Below, one piece after another: positions 1-12,120 of a DNA stretch of 64,000 nt. The notes under the pieces are model-generated. The model was not told the origin of the DNA. It worked only from the letters and a program-made list of their open reading frames with translations, and searched no databases. Position 1 is the stretch's first letter; every line of letters starts with the position of its first letter. Source of the DNA: Cylicocyclus nassatus (lineage: Eukaryota > Nematoda > Chromadorea > Rhabditida > Strongylidae); NCBI GenBank assembly GCA_958299035.1, contig CATQJL010000316.1:43707585-43771584 (forward strand), written 5' to 3'. Both the position numbers and the translations under genes were made by a program.

Positions 1-96
1 TGCTAAAATGATTTTCTTTTTTCAGGGAATCTTCACTCATCACGCGCGTAAGGCCAATACTCATAATTATGCGAGCACATAATCTGACTTATTTAG

Positions 97-801
97 GTTG
101 GTGATCGCTTTGCGGACCTGGCGACTAACGCCCACCAGGAAGTTCTGGCTGACACCATCGGTGTCAGCCAGAAGACGGTCTCCAATGCGGTGCGAGCAGT
201 CGTCAAAGCGCTGAACAACACCCTAATCGTGCGGCACTTCATCCGCTGCCGATTAGGGGATGAGGAGTTTTGTCGTAGGAGCGCCGCGCCTTCGCCTGAA
301 CAGGGCCTTTCCCGAACATCATCGGCGGCCGTCGACGGCAGCTGCATACGGATACAGAAGCGGCACATTCTGGCTGGCAATACTACTGCCGCAAGGGCTT
401 TACAGCCCTAAATGTGCTGGCTGCTGTCGACGCCCACGGATGGTTTACGTACATAAATGCAAACTTTCCAGGGTCTGTCCACGATGCCAGCGTCTTCGCC
501 GCTTCGCAGGTTAAATATGCCTACGAAGAAGATGCAGTTCCGCATGGCTACAGCTTCCTTGGAGATTCCGGATTCGCTAATGGGAATGATGTTATTACAC
601 CCACTAGAAATCCGACATCCAGGCAGGAGATCTCCTACAACCGATGGCACTCGAAAATGCGAGTCATCGTCGAGTACACCTTCGGTATTTGGAAGGCGAA
701 GTTCGCTAAAGCATACGATCCGTGTGGCTCCCGAGCGTGCAGCTCAAATCATCATAGCTTGCGCAGTTCTTCACAATATGATGATGGCTATGGGTGTCTA
801 G
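97..801 (+). pseudogene. PIF/Harbinger (HARBI1-like) transposase, decayed
   Basis: This is a broken cut-and-paste transposase of the DDE_Tnp_4/HARBI1 type. The helix-turn-helix (QEVLADTIGVSQKTVSNAV) lies at about 138-196. The first catalytic Asp sits in VDGSCIRIQ near 330. A shift into another frame at about 390-414 then gives HGWFTYINANFPGSVHDAS, the second Asp in FLGDSGF near 568, and the catalytic Glu in VEYTFG near 675. A second frameshift near 700-720 places the C-terminal IIIACAVLHNMM in yet another frame. At least two frameshifts mean no full protein can be made. A TTATTTAG splice-acceptor-like sequence ends at 96, just before the reading frame opens, so an upstream exon may have existed. 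No terminal repeats were identified. Family assignment is firm from motif order; loss of function is seen directly. Confidence 0.88.
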
Positions 802-1001
802 GTCCGAGGAGACTTGGGCGCAGACTCTCAGTTCTCCGTCATCCGCCAGAAGACTGCGCGGACATTCGTGCCTACCTTGTCAGTTGTATGTAGTTTTTTT
901 TGTTAGTGTGTTCTATATGTTTTTTTTTATTTTTCTTGCTGTTATAAAGGGTATTGTGTGCTTGTTAGACTATTGTTTAATGTTTTTCCTGATAAAGTTG
1001 A

Positions 1002-1501
1002 NNNNNNNNNNNNNNNNNNNNNNNNNNNNNNNNNNNNNNNNNNNNNNNNNNNNNNNNNNNNNNNNNNNNNNNNNNNNNNNNNNNNNNNNNNNNNNNNNNN
1101 NNNNNNNNNNNNNNNNNNNNNNNNNNNNNNNNNNNNNNNNNNNNNNNNNNNNNNNNNNNNNNNNNNNNNNNNNNNNNNNNNNNNNNNNNNNNNNNNNNNN
1201 NNNNNNNNNNNNNNNNNNNNNNNNNNNNNNNNNNNNNNNNNNNNNNNNNNNNNNNNNNNNNNNNNNNNNNNNNNNNNNNNNNNNNNNNNNNNNNNNNNNN
1301 NNNNNNNNNNNNNNNNNNNNNNNNNNNNNNNNNNNNNNNNNNNNNNNNNNNNNNNNNNNNNNNNNNNNNNNNNNNNNNNNNNNNNNNNNNNNNNNNNNNN
1401 NNNNNNNNNNNNNNNNNNNNNNNNNNNNNNNNNNNNNNNNNNNNNNNNNNNNNNNNNNNNNNNNNNNNNNNNNNNNNNNNNNNNNNNNNNNNNNNNNNNN
1501 N
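1002..1501. other. Assembly gap (500 N)
   Basis: Exactly 500 ambiguous bases, the size of a default scaffold gap. The true distance is unknown, and reading frames crossing it are meaningless. Confidence 0.99.
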
Positions 1502-1526
1502 AAGCAGTGGTATCAACGCAGAGTAC
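1502..1526 (+). other. SMART cDNA/WGA primer sequence (library artefact)
   Basis: The 25 bases immediately right of the gap match the universal SMART amplification oligo as I know it (begins AAGCAGTGGTATCAACGC and ends AGAGTAC). An exact primer abutting a scaffold gap indicates untrimmed adapter at a contig end, not nematode DNA. The bases just downstream should be treated with caution. Confidence 0.93.
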
Positions 1527-1679
1527 TCAACAACATGCCGCTCCCACTGCGAATGTACTATACAAATCTATAACGGTGCTTTACCTTGTCGGAAGTGAAT
1601 AGTGTATAATGAAATCACGTATCAGTTCGGCGATCTTCAGCACTTGCAGCAAACTTTGGTTTTGATAAGAAGTAGCGGG

Positions 1680-3963
1680 GCTGGATCTCATTTGCCAACT
1701 CGAGGGAATCGTCGTAGGATTCGTCTTACACTTCTCCCACTGCGGACATCGATTGCCATATTATACATGTTCCGCAGTACTTAACCGGGTTATCCGGTCG
1801 TTTGACTGCGGCCGAATTACCCGATTTTGCGTGTAAGATCATAATCTTTGAGCTCCCTCCCTTTGCAATAGTATCTCACTCGTATCGTACCTAATTTAGC
1901 ATTAGCTGGGTGTTTAAGTAGAGGAGCCAACCGTTTCGGAGTGACTTTTGGTAAAACTTATGTACTGTAATTGTTGATTTAAGTCTTAAAACACTCGCCT
2001 TTTTGGACTGTGTTGATGTCATAATACAACATCGTCAGTATATTGGCAGTACCTAAGTCTTTCTATTCTGCTCACAAAAAAGATGGGAAACGTGGATGCT
2101 AACCTTCGGTTCACTGCCAACCCTCTCCACTGCGAATGATATGCGCCTAACCATTTGAACATATTACAGGTGAGACAATTCTCAAAGTCATTGAACGTGC
2201 TTTATTGACCCCATACAAAGATGGTATTACCATGTACATCAAAAAGCGAGACCGTTAGAAACGTATAGAGTGACGATATATCGCATGACTACTTCATACA
2301 GCTCTGATGGAATTCTTACACCAGTCTGGATGCATAAGCTCTCCGTGCTACACGAGCTCCATGCCGGCCTCAGTCTACAAAATTTAACCAATCATTAGCT
2401 AAATGATGATGTCATGGCTCTTAAGAAAAATTGTAAAATTTTTCGAGATAGTGCCGGCCCTTTGACGAATACTAAATATCAAGTTGTTCCGATAGTTTTG
2501 TCCGTATTTTTCATCGCTCACTAAAACTCCAAAACACCAATCCATGGACGACTTGGGTACCGTTCGATTTACATTTTTATTCTCTTTTCTACAGCTATAT
2601 TTACTCTCTAATCTACCCTGTCTTAAGAATGTTATCGCCATGGCTTTTTGAGCATCTTAGCAGTAACGCCGAATCTTTCCTGAATTTTTAAAATTTTTAT
2701 GCTGGGGTTTTCAAGAGCGCTGGTAGCTATTGTGTAGAGCAAACCTTTGGCTACATTGTGCCAATTAGATTATTTGGGCAACGTTTACCAAGTCCGTTAT
2801 GATTATTTATTTGATAAAAACCGGGCTTCTTTGACTACGTTTACCAGCCAAGTACCAAGAACTCCAAAAGCTGCTTTTCCAAAGCAAACTAAACTTTTTA
2901 TGTTGCATAAATAATGTTTAATAAGGAATTTGTTCCAATTTGCAGAAACTTCAAAAGTTTCATGTATTTGCTGCAGTTGCGTGTGTCATGACCTTGTCAA
3001 AAATCGAGACCTCCGAAGAAATAATCTTTTGGAGCTAAAAACAGCAGGTTAGGAAAATTCAAAAATACTTTTTTGTAGTCCGATAATTGCTCTATTTGGT
3101 TCACAATTGACCCATTCTGAGTCCTCAAAACGAAATTTCCAAATATTAGTTGAACTTTGAGCAGTTAAAATTGATGGGTGCAGAAGTTTGGCAATTATCA
3201 AAAGTATGCAAGATTATGGTTCGAAATGTATAGATAAGAAAGAGAAGGAAAAGTTGCATCGAATGCACGTAAAGCTCATTCAAGTCTTTATTGTGCCTGG
3301 TTTTATAGTCGTTTGAAAAAACCGACAAAACTTTCGGGACAACCTAGTATTACCTTGAGCAATCAAATCATGATTAATTTCATCAGGCCTGTGTGAAGTA
3401 GTCATCCGATGTATGTCATTGTAATACCATCTTGATGTATGAGGTCAGTACAGCATGTTTAATGACTTTGAGGAATGTCTCAACAGTAATAACTTTAAGC
3501 GCATATTATTCACAATTGAGGGGGTTAGCAGTGGGCTAGCGGTTAGCACCTATGCCATCTGTTTTGTGAGCAGAATGGAAAGACCGGTGCTATTACCGGT
3601 GCTATTTGCCCACTTAATACTACCGATATATTGAAAAATGTTGCATTATGACTTCAACACAGTCCGAAATGATGATTGTTTTAAGGCTCAAACCAGAAAT
3701 TACAGTACATAAGTTTTACCAAAAAGCACCCTGAAACGGTTGGCTTTCTACTTAAACACCTGCTAATGCTAAATAACGTTACGATACAAGTGAGATAGTA
3801 TCGCAAGGAGAGCTCTAAGACTGTCGTCTTACATACAAATTCGGGTAATCCGGTCGCGGTTAAACAACCGGATAACTGCGGTACATGTATAAAATGGCAA
3901 TCGAGGTCCGCAGTGGGGAAAGTGTAAGACGAGAATCCGTCGAGTTGGCAAATGAGGTAGCAG
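1680..3963. repeat. Long foldback repeat, arms about 600 bp
   Basis: The left arm (about 1680-2316) is the reverse complement of the right arm (about 3375-3963) over its whole length, with scattered differences. The original loop was short, about 170 bp, and now holds a mariner-like insertion (2479-3348). Near 3530-3550 the right arm carries a tRNA-like box A (TGGGCTAGCGGTTAGCACC); no convincing box B follows. The outermost bases and a target duplication could not be fixed. No coding sequence was recognised in the arms. Confidence 0.8.
2479..3348. mobile_element. Mariner-like nonautonomous element (family A)
   Basis: The right terminus reads inward as CTAGGTTGTCCCGAAAGTTT. The left is its diverged partner (AAGTTGTTCCGATAGTTTTG). 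Both are flanked by TA, the mariner target. The interior matches the element at 42435-45379 along its length. No transposase frame is visible. It sits in the loop of the 1680-3963 foldback and is therefore younger than it. Confidence 0.82.
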
Positions 3964-4497
3964 CCCAAGCACAGCAGGTCCGCTAGGAAGGCAAGGAAGA
4001 TGGACCATTATAGCAACGACTTTGTTATCAGGTGCCTCTTCCATGGTTGCGAGCCAAGAATCGCTCCTCGCAAAGCGTTTGAAGCGGCATACATTCTCTT
4101 GTGCAAATCGAAACTTAATGGGAAGATTGAATAGTTCTACATCTAGTGACTTGATGCATTCCTGTCATACTGTCACTTATACATATCATCTCCGCTAGTA
4201 CAGGCTGTCCATATCGGGCAGCTGTAGTCTTTTACCATCAATGGAGCTTGAAAGTCTGTCGTCGCGCTGTCGGTGGAGACCTGGGTATGCTACTTGTTGT
4301 GTAATGTCTCGACTTGATTTCTTTTGAGACATGAGGTTAAGCTAGTCTAGAGAAAGATCTGATCATATAGGGCAATGACTTAGACTGAATAGAATGACTG
4401 AACTGAATACTGTCTTAGCAAAGTTGGCTCGCAAGAAACTTCATGAATAAAATACAATAATCGATAAAGCAAAGCAAGGTTTACAAGATAATATTAA
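3964..4497. other. No gene recognised
   Basis: AT-rich sequence with no persuasive reading frame, RNA gene or repeat termini. Confidence 0.5.
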
Positions 4498-4799
4498 AGG
4501 CACCGTCCACCCAAAATCTCGAATTCAATGTTTTTGTCGCCTTCAGGCCTTCTGAAAGCCCTGATTCCGAATATGGAGTCGAAAATTCGCGAAACTCCCA
4601 AACATCCCTGTTTCGAGAACCCTCTGTAACAAGCGCAGGCGAGATCAAGCATATAAGTACCTACTTTGCAACTTCCGGAGCGGATTTCTCGCTCCAGAAG
4701 CAGTCTTTTGCGGCGAAGCTTGAGGGTTTGCTTAGTGTGGGGGCCCACACTGTATGCCATCGTAATCTCGCCAACCTCCATTTTGGGTGGACGGTGCCT
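4498..4799. mobile_element. TTAA-flanked MITE (AGGCACCGTCC termini)
   Basis: Terminal inverted repeats of about 20 bp (AGGCACCGTCCACCCAAAAT) are flanked on both sides by TTAA (4494-4497 and 4800-4803). TTAA duplication is the piggyBac-type target preference, but the termini are not classical piggyBac. A 95-codon minus-strand frame spans the element and is judged incidental. Confidence 0.82.
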
Positions 4800-5169
4800 T
4801 TAAGCAATCGCGAAGGGATGGATTTGTGTGAAGTTTGGGGCGTAATCTAAAAGATTTTCAATATCGAAACTAGATTTTTATCTAATCTGTCTATAATCTA
4901 TCTATACTGCGAGTTCCAACTTCTTATAACCGCACTATACATGTCAGACATATGTGCGCTTGCCGATCTTTTTATGGCTGGAAAAAAAGTAGAAATTTGC
5001 CGAAAATTTGAGAATGTGGCATTTTGGGGTCTTTAGGTTGAATTGCAGATGTTTTTAATATGATCTGCGATTGCAGATCACACTAAAATAATTGATAACG
5101 GACAACCACAACATTGCAAAAGAAAGCAAAAAAATTTGCAAGAAGAAGAAATTGCGTTTTTTTATTGAG

Positions 5170-5680
5170 GCGATCACACTTTTGGAGTGATTGGTGCTGC
5201 CATGCTCCTGGGAAATCCCCCGACCTAACGGCAGGTTTTGTCGACAGGTCGCTGGCATTTTTCCGTGAGGTGACCAGTAACTAAAACCCCAAATGTAGGC
5301 CGCCCTAGGCTTTTTTCCAAAAATCTTTCTTGATGAAGATGCCGACCCGACTTTATTGAAACCTCCATCGAAAACTGCGATTCCAAAAATCTTTCTGTAG
5401 GAAAATATCTAGAAGCGCATGAGGAGCTGCCGGCAACTTCGCGAGGTCAGTTGCTGGCAATGCCGGCATCTTGTCGATATCCGCGAGTTGGCAGCTGCCG
5501 GCAAGTCAGAAAGCACGAGAAATAACATGCTCTTTTGAGAGAGGAAGCTGTCGGCATTTCGCTACGTTGAGATGCTGGCATCTTTGCCGACGGCGTCTGT
5601 GAAACCGAGTAATGCGGCAATAGCACACAATTTACGCCAAGCGGAAAAATCAGAAAAATTCTTTTTTCATCAAAAAACCA
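5170..5680 (-). mobile_element. Diverged fragment of the GGGCCGGTAGTAA element family
   Basis: This stretch is the diverged reverse complement of the interior of the 52870-54300 element. It shares the segment with TGCCGGCAACTTCGCGAGGT and the neighbouring GACAGGTCGCTGGCA. The element termini are not visible here, so it is a remnant. Confidence 0.65.
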
Positions 5681-6559
5681 TTATTTTTGTCATTATGTGG
5701 GTGTTTTCCTTGTTCATAATTTTGACATATTTGTTGAAAAAATGAATAGTAATATTATAAAACCAAAAAGAACGCCATCTTCTTGCAATTCCTTTAAATC
5801 TTGTTTGCAACACTTTCGCCTGTCTCTTGCTCTTATCAATCACCTGTTCTTTCAGGTCGATGTATATAACGCGAACAGCAAGTCAGCAAATATACGCGAT
5901 GAAAATTAAAAAGAATTTGAAAAAAATTTTGGTTTCAAATAAACTGTAATGGAGAATTGAAGGAAAATAGCTTGATTCGCCAAAAATTACGACTAGATAG
6001 ATTTCTAGCATATTCTGTAATTGAGATTAAACTTACCTTTTCCAAACTAAAATTGGTATCGCAGCGAGCACTGAAGATGACGGAAGTCGCTCAGCGCATT
6101 GAAATTTGGGCGCTACTTTCGCTTCGCTGATGATATCTCATCACATCAAAACGCAGCGAAGAATGCTTACTCGAAGACGTGCGTGTAAATGTGGTAAGGC
6201 TTTTGCCAAAAACGATCTTGTTATGGGCAGATAAGTCACAATTATTACCATGTGCTCTTGCTACATCTACGATTAGGCCCGAATGCCAGGAGGAAAGAAA
6301 CCAGATTAGAGACGACGACCAATGAACAGCTGTGATGGGAACACGACTGACATTGAACGGGAACAGAAAAACCGCTAACCAGACGATCAAACATGTTTAG
6401 AAGTCTCTGCATGGAGTTTTTTTAGCGTCTCTCTTGCGATTGAAGCAATAAGTAGTCGACAGAGAGAGAGAATAATGAAGTTGTTTATCCTGCTTGAGTG
6501 CTCAATCATGGGATGGATAAAGTGACTTGTGGCAGCTTATCCTCTTATTTTGGTTTGCA
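5681..6559. other. No gene recognised
   Basis: AT-rich sequence with scattered short frames and none resembling a known protein. Confidence 0.45.
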
Positions 6560-7805
6560 GCTTAGTTATCTAGGCGCATACCCTCGATACATAGAGTCAC
6601 GTACTCTGGTAACCTTCACTTTGAGGGCTATGGGGAGACACAACCTTCACCTGGAAAAAAAAAGAAGTCATCCGGGGCTTCGCTTCGGATGTTATTATCC
6701 TGACTATATCGGAACGAATGTTAATGAAGCAAATATAGGGAATTATATCTTTAGTTATCTCAGCGAAACCGAGAATTTGCGTTTTCATAGCCTTTTTTAC
6801 CTTAAAAAGAAGGTTTCGGTGGAATCTTTGCCAGAATTCAAGACAAAATCTCTCAGTTATCCTCTCATTTGAATAAAATAGAGTTTCAGAAGTTTAGGAA
6901 AGCTATTGGAGTTAAATAAAAACGAGAAACTGCGTTTAAATCTTGCGCAGAGAGTCGCGCACGAAAACGCTGGTCTATCTCGTTAATGAGTGATTTCCAA
7001 AGCTTGGGACGTTGTCAGTTCTCCTCGCCGTGTTATGACGATCAGAATGATATATAATGTTGCAGGGTTTCGTTGAGACCCCGCGGAGATCTACTACCAG
7101 AGCCAAATGCCCCGTCGGCTCTGGTCTGTCTCCGCTGCTCCTCTGCGTCTCCGCGCGCTGCGCGCTACTCGCACCAACGCGGGGCGCGGGGCATTTGGCT
7201 CTGGTACCCTTTTCTTCGCTGTTTCGAACCCAATTTTAGCAAGGTATATATCATTTTGAAGCTCTTGATCTCTATTTTCACGCTGACAACTTCCTAGAAC
7301 CACATTTTTTGATTTGATCGAGAAATCCGGCAAAAACCTTGTTTTCGAAAATGTCTTGTTTTTCTCTTAGGTTAACTATTTTCACGCGATTTTTTCGTGC
7401 ATTCTGTAGATCTTGCTTCTGTTCATAATGCAGACAACCACCCAGCCCTTATCTCTTTCATTATGGTGGAATTTTTTGCGAAAAATCGTAAAAAGTGTTT
7501 TTTTCTTTACCTTGTTCTGTTTCAGTGCTTTCGCATCAATTTTTTTCCGGCTTGGGCGATTATTGCTCAAAACAATAAGCGCAACAATCCAGACAACGTC
7601 CCAGTAAACAGGAACGTCAGTGCGGGGGTAAAAATTCAAAAAACGCATCAAAAATCAAAACCCCGTGTTGCGAATTGCTTGTCCTGGAGCGAAAACTTGC
7701 ACTATGACAAGCCGCCAATTGAAAGATTTCAGACCTCTTTGCAGCGTTTTTATCCGGTTTTCAGCAGTTTCTTTTGCTTTTTATATCTATTTTACGTCAT
7801 ATTAC
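6560..7805 (+). repeat. Dispersed repeat R, copy 1 (5' part)
   Basis: Blocks at 6566-6720 and 7380-7800 match blocks at 28025-28175 and 28265-29170. Shared landmarks include TTGATACATAGAGTCA-like, CTTGGGCGATTATTGCTCA and GCAGCGTTTTTATCC. A final block resumes at about 10985-11065 after an inserted CR1-like retrotransposon. The nature of repeat R is unknown; it does not encode a recognisable protein. Confidence 0.7.
7097..7204. mobile_element. Small foldback MITE, CCAGAGCC termini
   Basis: Terminal inverted repeats CCAGAGCCAAATGCCCCG face each other across a GC-rich, hairpin-prone centre. TA flanks both ends (7095-7096, 7205-7206), consistent with a TA-targeting element. 108 bp long. Confidence 0.72.
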
Positions 7806-10800
7806 CCTATGTTTTGGTCCGTAAAGATCGCCTGAGGAAAAAAGGTGGAGGAGTTTGCGTTTTGATATATGATGATCTTTTGTATGAAAACATCTCTATT
7901 GATCCCTTATTGTCGGCCGATGTTTTGGCACTCGATATATTTCTTGATCACACTTATCGACATCGATTTATCTTGACATACCGACCCCCTAATATATCTA
8001 GCGATGAGGACAATGAGCTATTATCATTATTAGCACGTTTAGCAACAGAGACGATTCAGACCACAATTTTGGGAGATTTTAACTTATCTGATGTTGACTG
8101 GAACAAAAATGAGAGTAGGTCAAGATCCTCCAAGATTTACATCGATCTTTTTGATTCTCTAGAGATGGCTCAATTGGTGAGTAGCCCCACACGTGGAAGA
8201 ACAATACTCGATGTTATTTTGACCTCATCGCCAATCATTACCTTTGAAGGTACATCTTCGCCGCTAGGATCTTCTGATCATGCGATAGTTGGATTTTCAA
8301 TCGATATATCATGTACTTCACCGAGTGTAAATAATATCCATGACTTTAAGGGGGCAAATTTTGAAGCTATAAATGCGCATCTCCTCGCTTTGGATTGGTT
8401 CATACTGTTTGACCAATATATTGACATTGATGATCTATATACAAGATTTGTCTCGATTCTGCAAGATCTCATTGAGACTTACGTTCCTTGCAAGAAAAAG
8501 GGAGATGTCAGGCCGAAATACCCTAAGCAAATTCAGAATCTTTTACAGCAAAAGGAACGTCTATTTCGTGAGACCGATAGTCCGCTTCAATCTGATCGAT
8601 ATAAAGTCGTATGTCAAAATTTAAATCGTCATTTACGCCGATTTTGGAATTACGAACAACGCAAAATGGCTAAAAGTAAAAACATGCGAAAACTATTCAG
8701 CTTTATTAAGAATCGTATTGGTAAAACGAGAATTGGGTCATTTTTGATGGATGAAAGTGAACATATTCTCTTTTCTTCTGAGGATAAAGCCAATGCCCTA
8801 TCCCGATATTTTGCAAAATCTTTTGCGGATGCTGAATTGGGATACCCTTTTTTAAGAGAGATTTCTTCCGATGAATTTTCTGTACCGGTGATCACGAGCA
8901 GCGATGTTTATAAGCTTTTGAAAACGACTAAAGCTTCCACATCTGTCACCTCCGAGAAAATTCCTGCCTTTTTCTATAAGAGGTGTGCCAAATCTTTGAG
9001 TGTCCCTTTGTCCCATATTTTTAATATATCTTTGATGACCGGGACAGTCCCAAAACTCTGGAAACAAGCCATGGTTGTTCCAATTCCAAAACGCACAGGG
9101 GCAAATAAAGTTACTGAATTTAGACCCATTAGCATTTTGCCTACACCTTGTAAAATAATGGAAAGAATTCTTGCCAAACATCTCTTGAATTGGTGCCTCA
9201 AAGAGAACTACCTTCCCGAGGAGCAACATGGGTTCATCCCTGGCTCTTCTACAACCACGCAGCTAATAAAATGCTGTCAAGAATGGGTCGACGCTTTGAG
9301 TAATGGCAAATCAGTTGAAGTAGTTTACTTTGACCTATCTAAAGCATTCGATTCTGTAAATCACCGGATGCTCCTTGCCAAACTTGAAAATATTGGCATT
9401 AAAAATAATCTTTTGGCTTGGTTTGAGTCATACCTCACCGACAGGAGTTTTACAGTCCTCTTCCAAGGACAAAGTTCACTAGAAAGTTTCTCCCCTTCGG
9501 GTGTGCCTCAAGGAAGTGCACTCTCTCCACTGTTGTTTAACATCTATACCAGGGAGCTCCCGAGTTTGCTGAAAACTGATATTCGGATCAGTGTAGCAGC
9601 TTACGCGGATGACCTAAAAATTTACGCTGTTTTTGATAAAAAGGATGAATTAGTATTAGCGGATAAACTAAAATTATCTGTTCATCTAATGCTAAAATGG
9701 TGCGAGGAATGGGGATTGAAAGTTAACCTCAATAAGAGTCAAACTATAAAATTCGGCGAAAATTCTACAGTTTTTGACTATAAAGTAAATTTTTAGACTC
9801 AAAGAGTTGTGCGTGACCTAGTTGTTATCTTTGAATCCCCTTTCAAGTTCTCTTCCCAAATTGATAGCGTGGTCACGAAGGCTTCAAAAATTATGTACGC
9901 TTTGCTTAGGAATATACATACGTCGAATAAAACTATCTGGGTGAGGTTATATAAGGCCTATGTCCTCCCCATTCTAGAGTATTGTAGTCCTGTATGGAAC
10001 CCCAACTTGAAAAAACATATTGTCAAATTAGAAAAAGTTCAAAGAACATTCACTAGAATTTTGTATTATCGACTATTCCCAAGCAAAGAGTACCCAGAAG
10101 CTCTTCCCGACTACAGGACTAGATTAAACATTTTTGGTTTGAAGAGTTTATACTACAGACGAATTTTAGCTGATATTCTGTTTGCTCACAAAATATTTCG
10201 ACAAGAGGTACGTTTGAATTTCTCTAATTTTTGGTTTTTCCGTCCTTCTCAAACTCGAAGATCTATATTGAACATCTGTATTCCTAGGACCAAGGGATGG
10301 CGTAAACAACTGCTAAAGTATTCCTTTGCTGGTCGTGCTTGTCGTCTACTGAATTGCCTACCCATCGAGACTATATGCCAAAACGATTCTACCAAACTCA
10401 AAAAGCTTTTGCTCAGAAATGACCTTCTGCGAATGTTGAATTTGGAGGATATTTCGTGAATGTTGTAGTACAAGATAATCGACTGGGGACACATTGTCTA
10501 CCTACTTATAATGACTTTGTTTCTTTTGGTTGTTCTCTGTCTTCAATTTATACGTCATCATCCAGCTCTTACTGTTGTGCAGGTACTCCATTTCCAGTTC
10601 CTAAGCTTTTGCCCCGATTCTCAATCTACTGGTAAGCCTGGTTCGACAGGGGGTCAGTCGGTATACCTGTCATTCCGAAGGTTCCAGGCATGCCATCTGG
10701 TGTTAGGGCGCACCAGCGCACACTTAGCCGACTGGTGTGCAACTATCATCTAAGTTTAACTCATGGAGTACCATTACTCAGTTTCAGCTGTCTTTCTTTT

Positions 10801-10955
10801 CAGAAAAAACTATATTGGTAGACCCGGTGTCTCATTTTCGGTGTTGCGGTGTAACTAACCCTCATTATTGAGTTCGTTGAATTAGACGCTCTAACCTTCA
10901 TTCATTTGTTATAGCGCACTTCACGTGCACAAAATAAATAAATAAATAAATATTC
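7806..10955 (+). mobile_element. CR1-like non-LTR retrotransposon, 5'-truncated
   Basis: The element begins inside the endonuclease domain, runs through reverse transcriptase, a C-terminal domain and about 490 bp of 3' UTR, and ends in (AAATA)n at 10929-10955. 5' truncation and a short 3' repeat are the hallmarks of target-primed insertion. It interrupts dispersed repeat R, whose second copy at 28-29.3 kb lacks it. An ACGTCATAT-containing motif on both sides (near 7793 and 11001) is a candidate target duplication, but the exact ends are uncertain because R sequence is partly repeated at the right. Confidence 0.85.
7812..10459 (+). pseudogene. Retrotransposon endonuclease-reverse transcriptase (ORF2), one in-frame stop
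   Basis: This polyprotein would nick DNA and copy its own RNA into the nick. It starts at YVLVRKDR, within an apurinic-like endonuclease whose N-terminal part is missing. ILGDFN (8069-8083) and SDHAIV (about 8274) are visible. Reverse transcriptase follows, with FRPISILP, the catalytic FDLSKAFDSVNH at 9328-9364, PQGSALSPLLF near 9506 and the YADD box at 9602-9613. The C-terminal LYKAYVLPILEYCSPVW block typical of CR1/Jockey-like ORF2 lies near 9950. A single TAG at 9794-9796 breaks an otherwise open frame that continues to the stop at 10459. The frame stays open upstream to 7397 by chance in repeat R, so those first 135 or so codons are not part of the protein. Probably a recent insertion given so few lesions. 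Confidence 0.88.
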
Positions 10956-10984
10956 TCTTCTCTGAACTTCTTCAAACAACCTTC

Positions 10985-11065
10985 ACTATTTATCACGTCA
11001 TATGTTCAAACAACCTTCACTTTTGACGCCCTGTCTCTAGACTATCGAAGGCATGTCTAGACGCA
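10985..11065 (+). repeat. Dispersed repeat R, copy 1 (3' part)
   Basis: TTCAAACAACCTTCA followed by TTTGACGCCCTG and a CTATCGAAGG motif matches 29228-29290 and resumes repeat R after the retrotransposon. Confidence 0.65.
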
Positions 11066-11771
11066 ACAAATAGAAAAATCCTAGTTATTTTACTTCACAA
11101 TTTTTGCGCCTATTGTTACGGCCGGCTCCCCTTATTCCGAGCCTAACCGTTGTTGAAGTACTATCACAATGAAGTCGTAAAGAAACGATTTTCTTGACCA
11201 AACTTTTTGTCAAAATCGGAAAGTATGCCTGATGGTGTCGCTTTACAATGAACAACGGCAATAAATTCGCTGTCATAAAAGCAAAACAAGTCGCCATTAT
11301 ATGAAAAAACCTACCCTTTTGTAGATGAGTATCTGAGGAGATGCTGCATCCTTGATCGCTTCTCTACAACATACCGTAAAGTGCTGTATGCTCGTGATAT
11401 CCCTTGCACGTCTCCATAGCAACCAGCACACTGGTGCCAGGGGTGCATTAGGAGCTATCAGTTCCACCAACCACATCTTCAATCAAAGTTGAATCATTGC
11501 CGATACTTGTTTGAAAAAACTCCTGACATGTATAGCATCGTTATCTTTAGTGCGGTAGCTTTTAGGCAGTCGAAAAGAATAATCTGCCCAACCACGAAGG
11601 AATACCACAGAAAAGTTCGATTTCTTGGCAAAATAGGAGCCTGAAATGGGGGCTTTTGAATTTAAAACAAAAACTGGTCGTTCCATAAGCTTGCAGTGTT
11701 TTCATTTTCATCCTCACTTCTCCGAAAGGCTGCCAAGTTACAAGAAGATGCGTATATAAAAAGAAAGGTCT
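11066..11771. other. No gene recognised
   Basis: Only short frames without recognisable domains; no repeat termini seen. Confidence 0.45.
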
Positions 11772-12120
11772 GGGCCGGTAGTAATCTGTCGAAACTCCGA
11801 GTTTAAAGCTGCGCGTTAACTTAGAGTTAACTGTGAGTTTCGTTTCTGAAACTCGGAGTTTCGTTCTGCTACTTGCGGAGCCGCTATGGTTATTGAGGAG
11901 CTACTACACGCTTCATCGCAAAACGCTCCGACTAAGTCGGGAGTTTCCGTTGTTCGGCGCGAAGTGCCTACTTCTAGACCACTAGGCTACACAACACCCT
12001 AGTACCACTGCCATTCTGCCGCCATTAGTACTCGTTGCTTACATCCTACCTGTTCAGGCACGTCAACAGGCATGGTGCCTCTTCGCTGTAAACAGTGGAT
12101 TTACTAAAATACCTATACTT

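Noticed and set aside
794..1602. Open frames of 180-260 codons around 1-1.5 kb
   Set aside because: They consist mainly of unknown residues from the 500-N gap.
4494..4781. 95-codon minus-strand frame as a small gene
   Set aside because: It spans a TTAA-flanked MITE from end to end, including its terminal repeats.
7397..7811. N-terminal 135 codons of the long retrotransposon frame as a real domain
   Set aside because: Sequence homologous to the noncoding repeat at 28.3-29.2 kb; begins with GTG and lacks any endonuclease motif.
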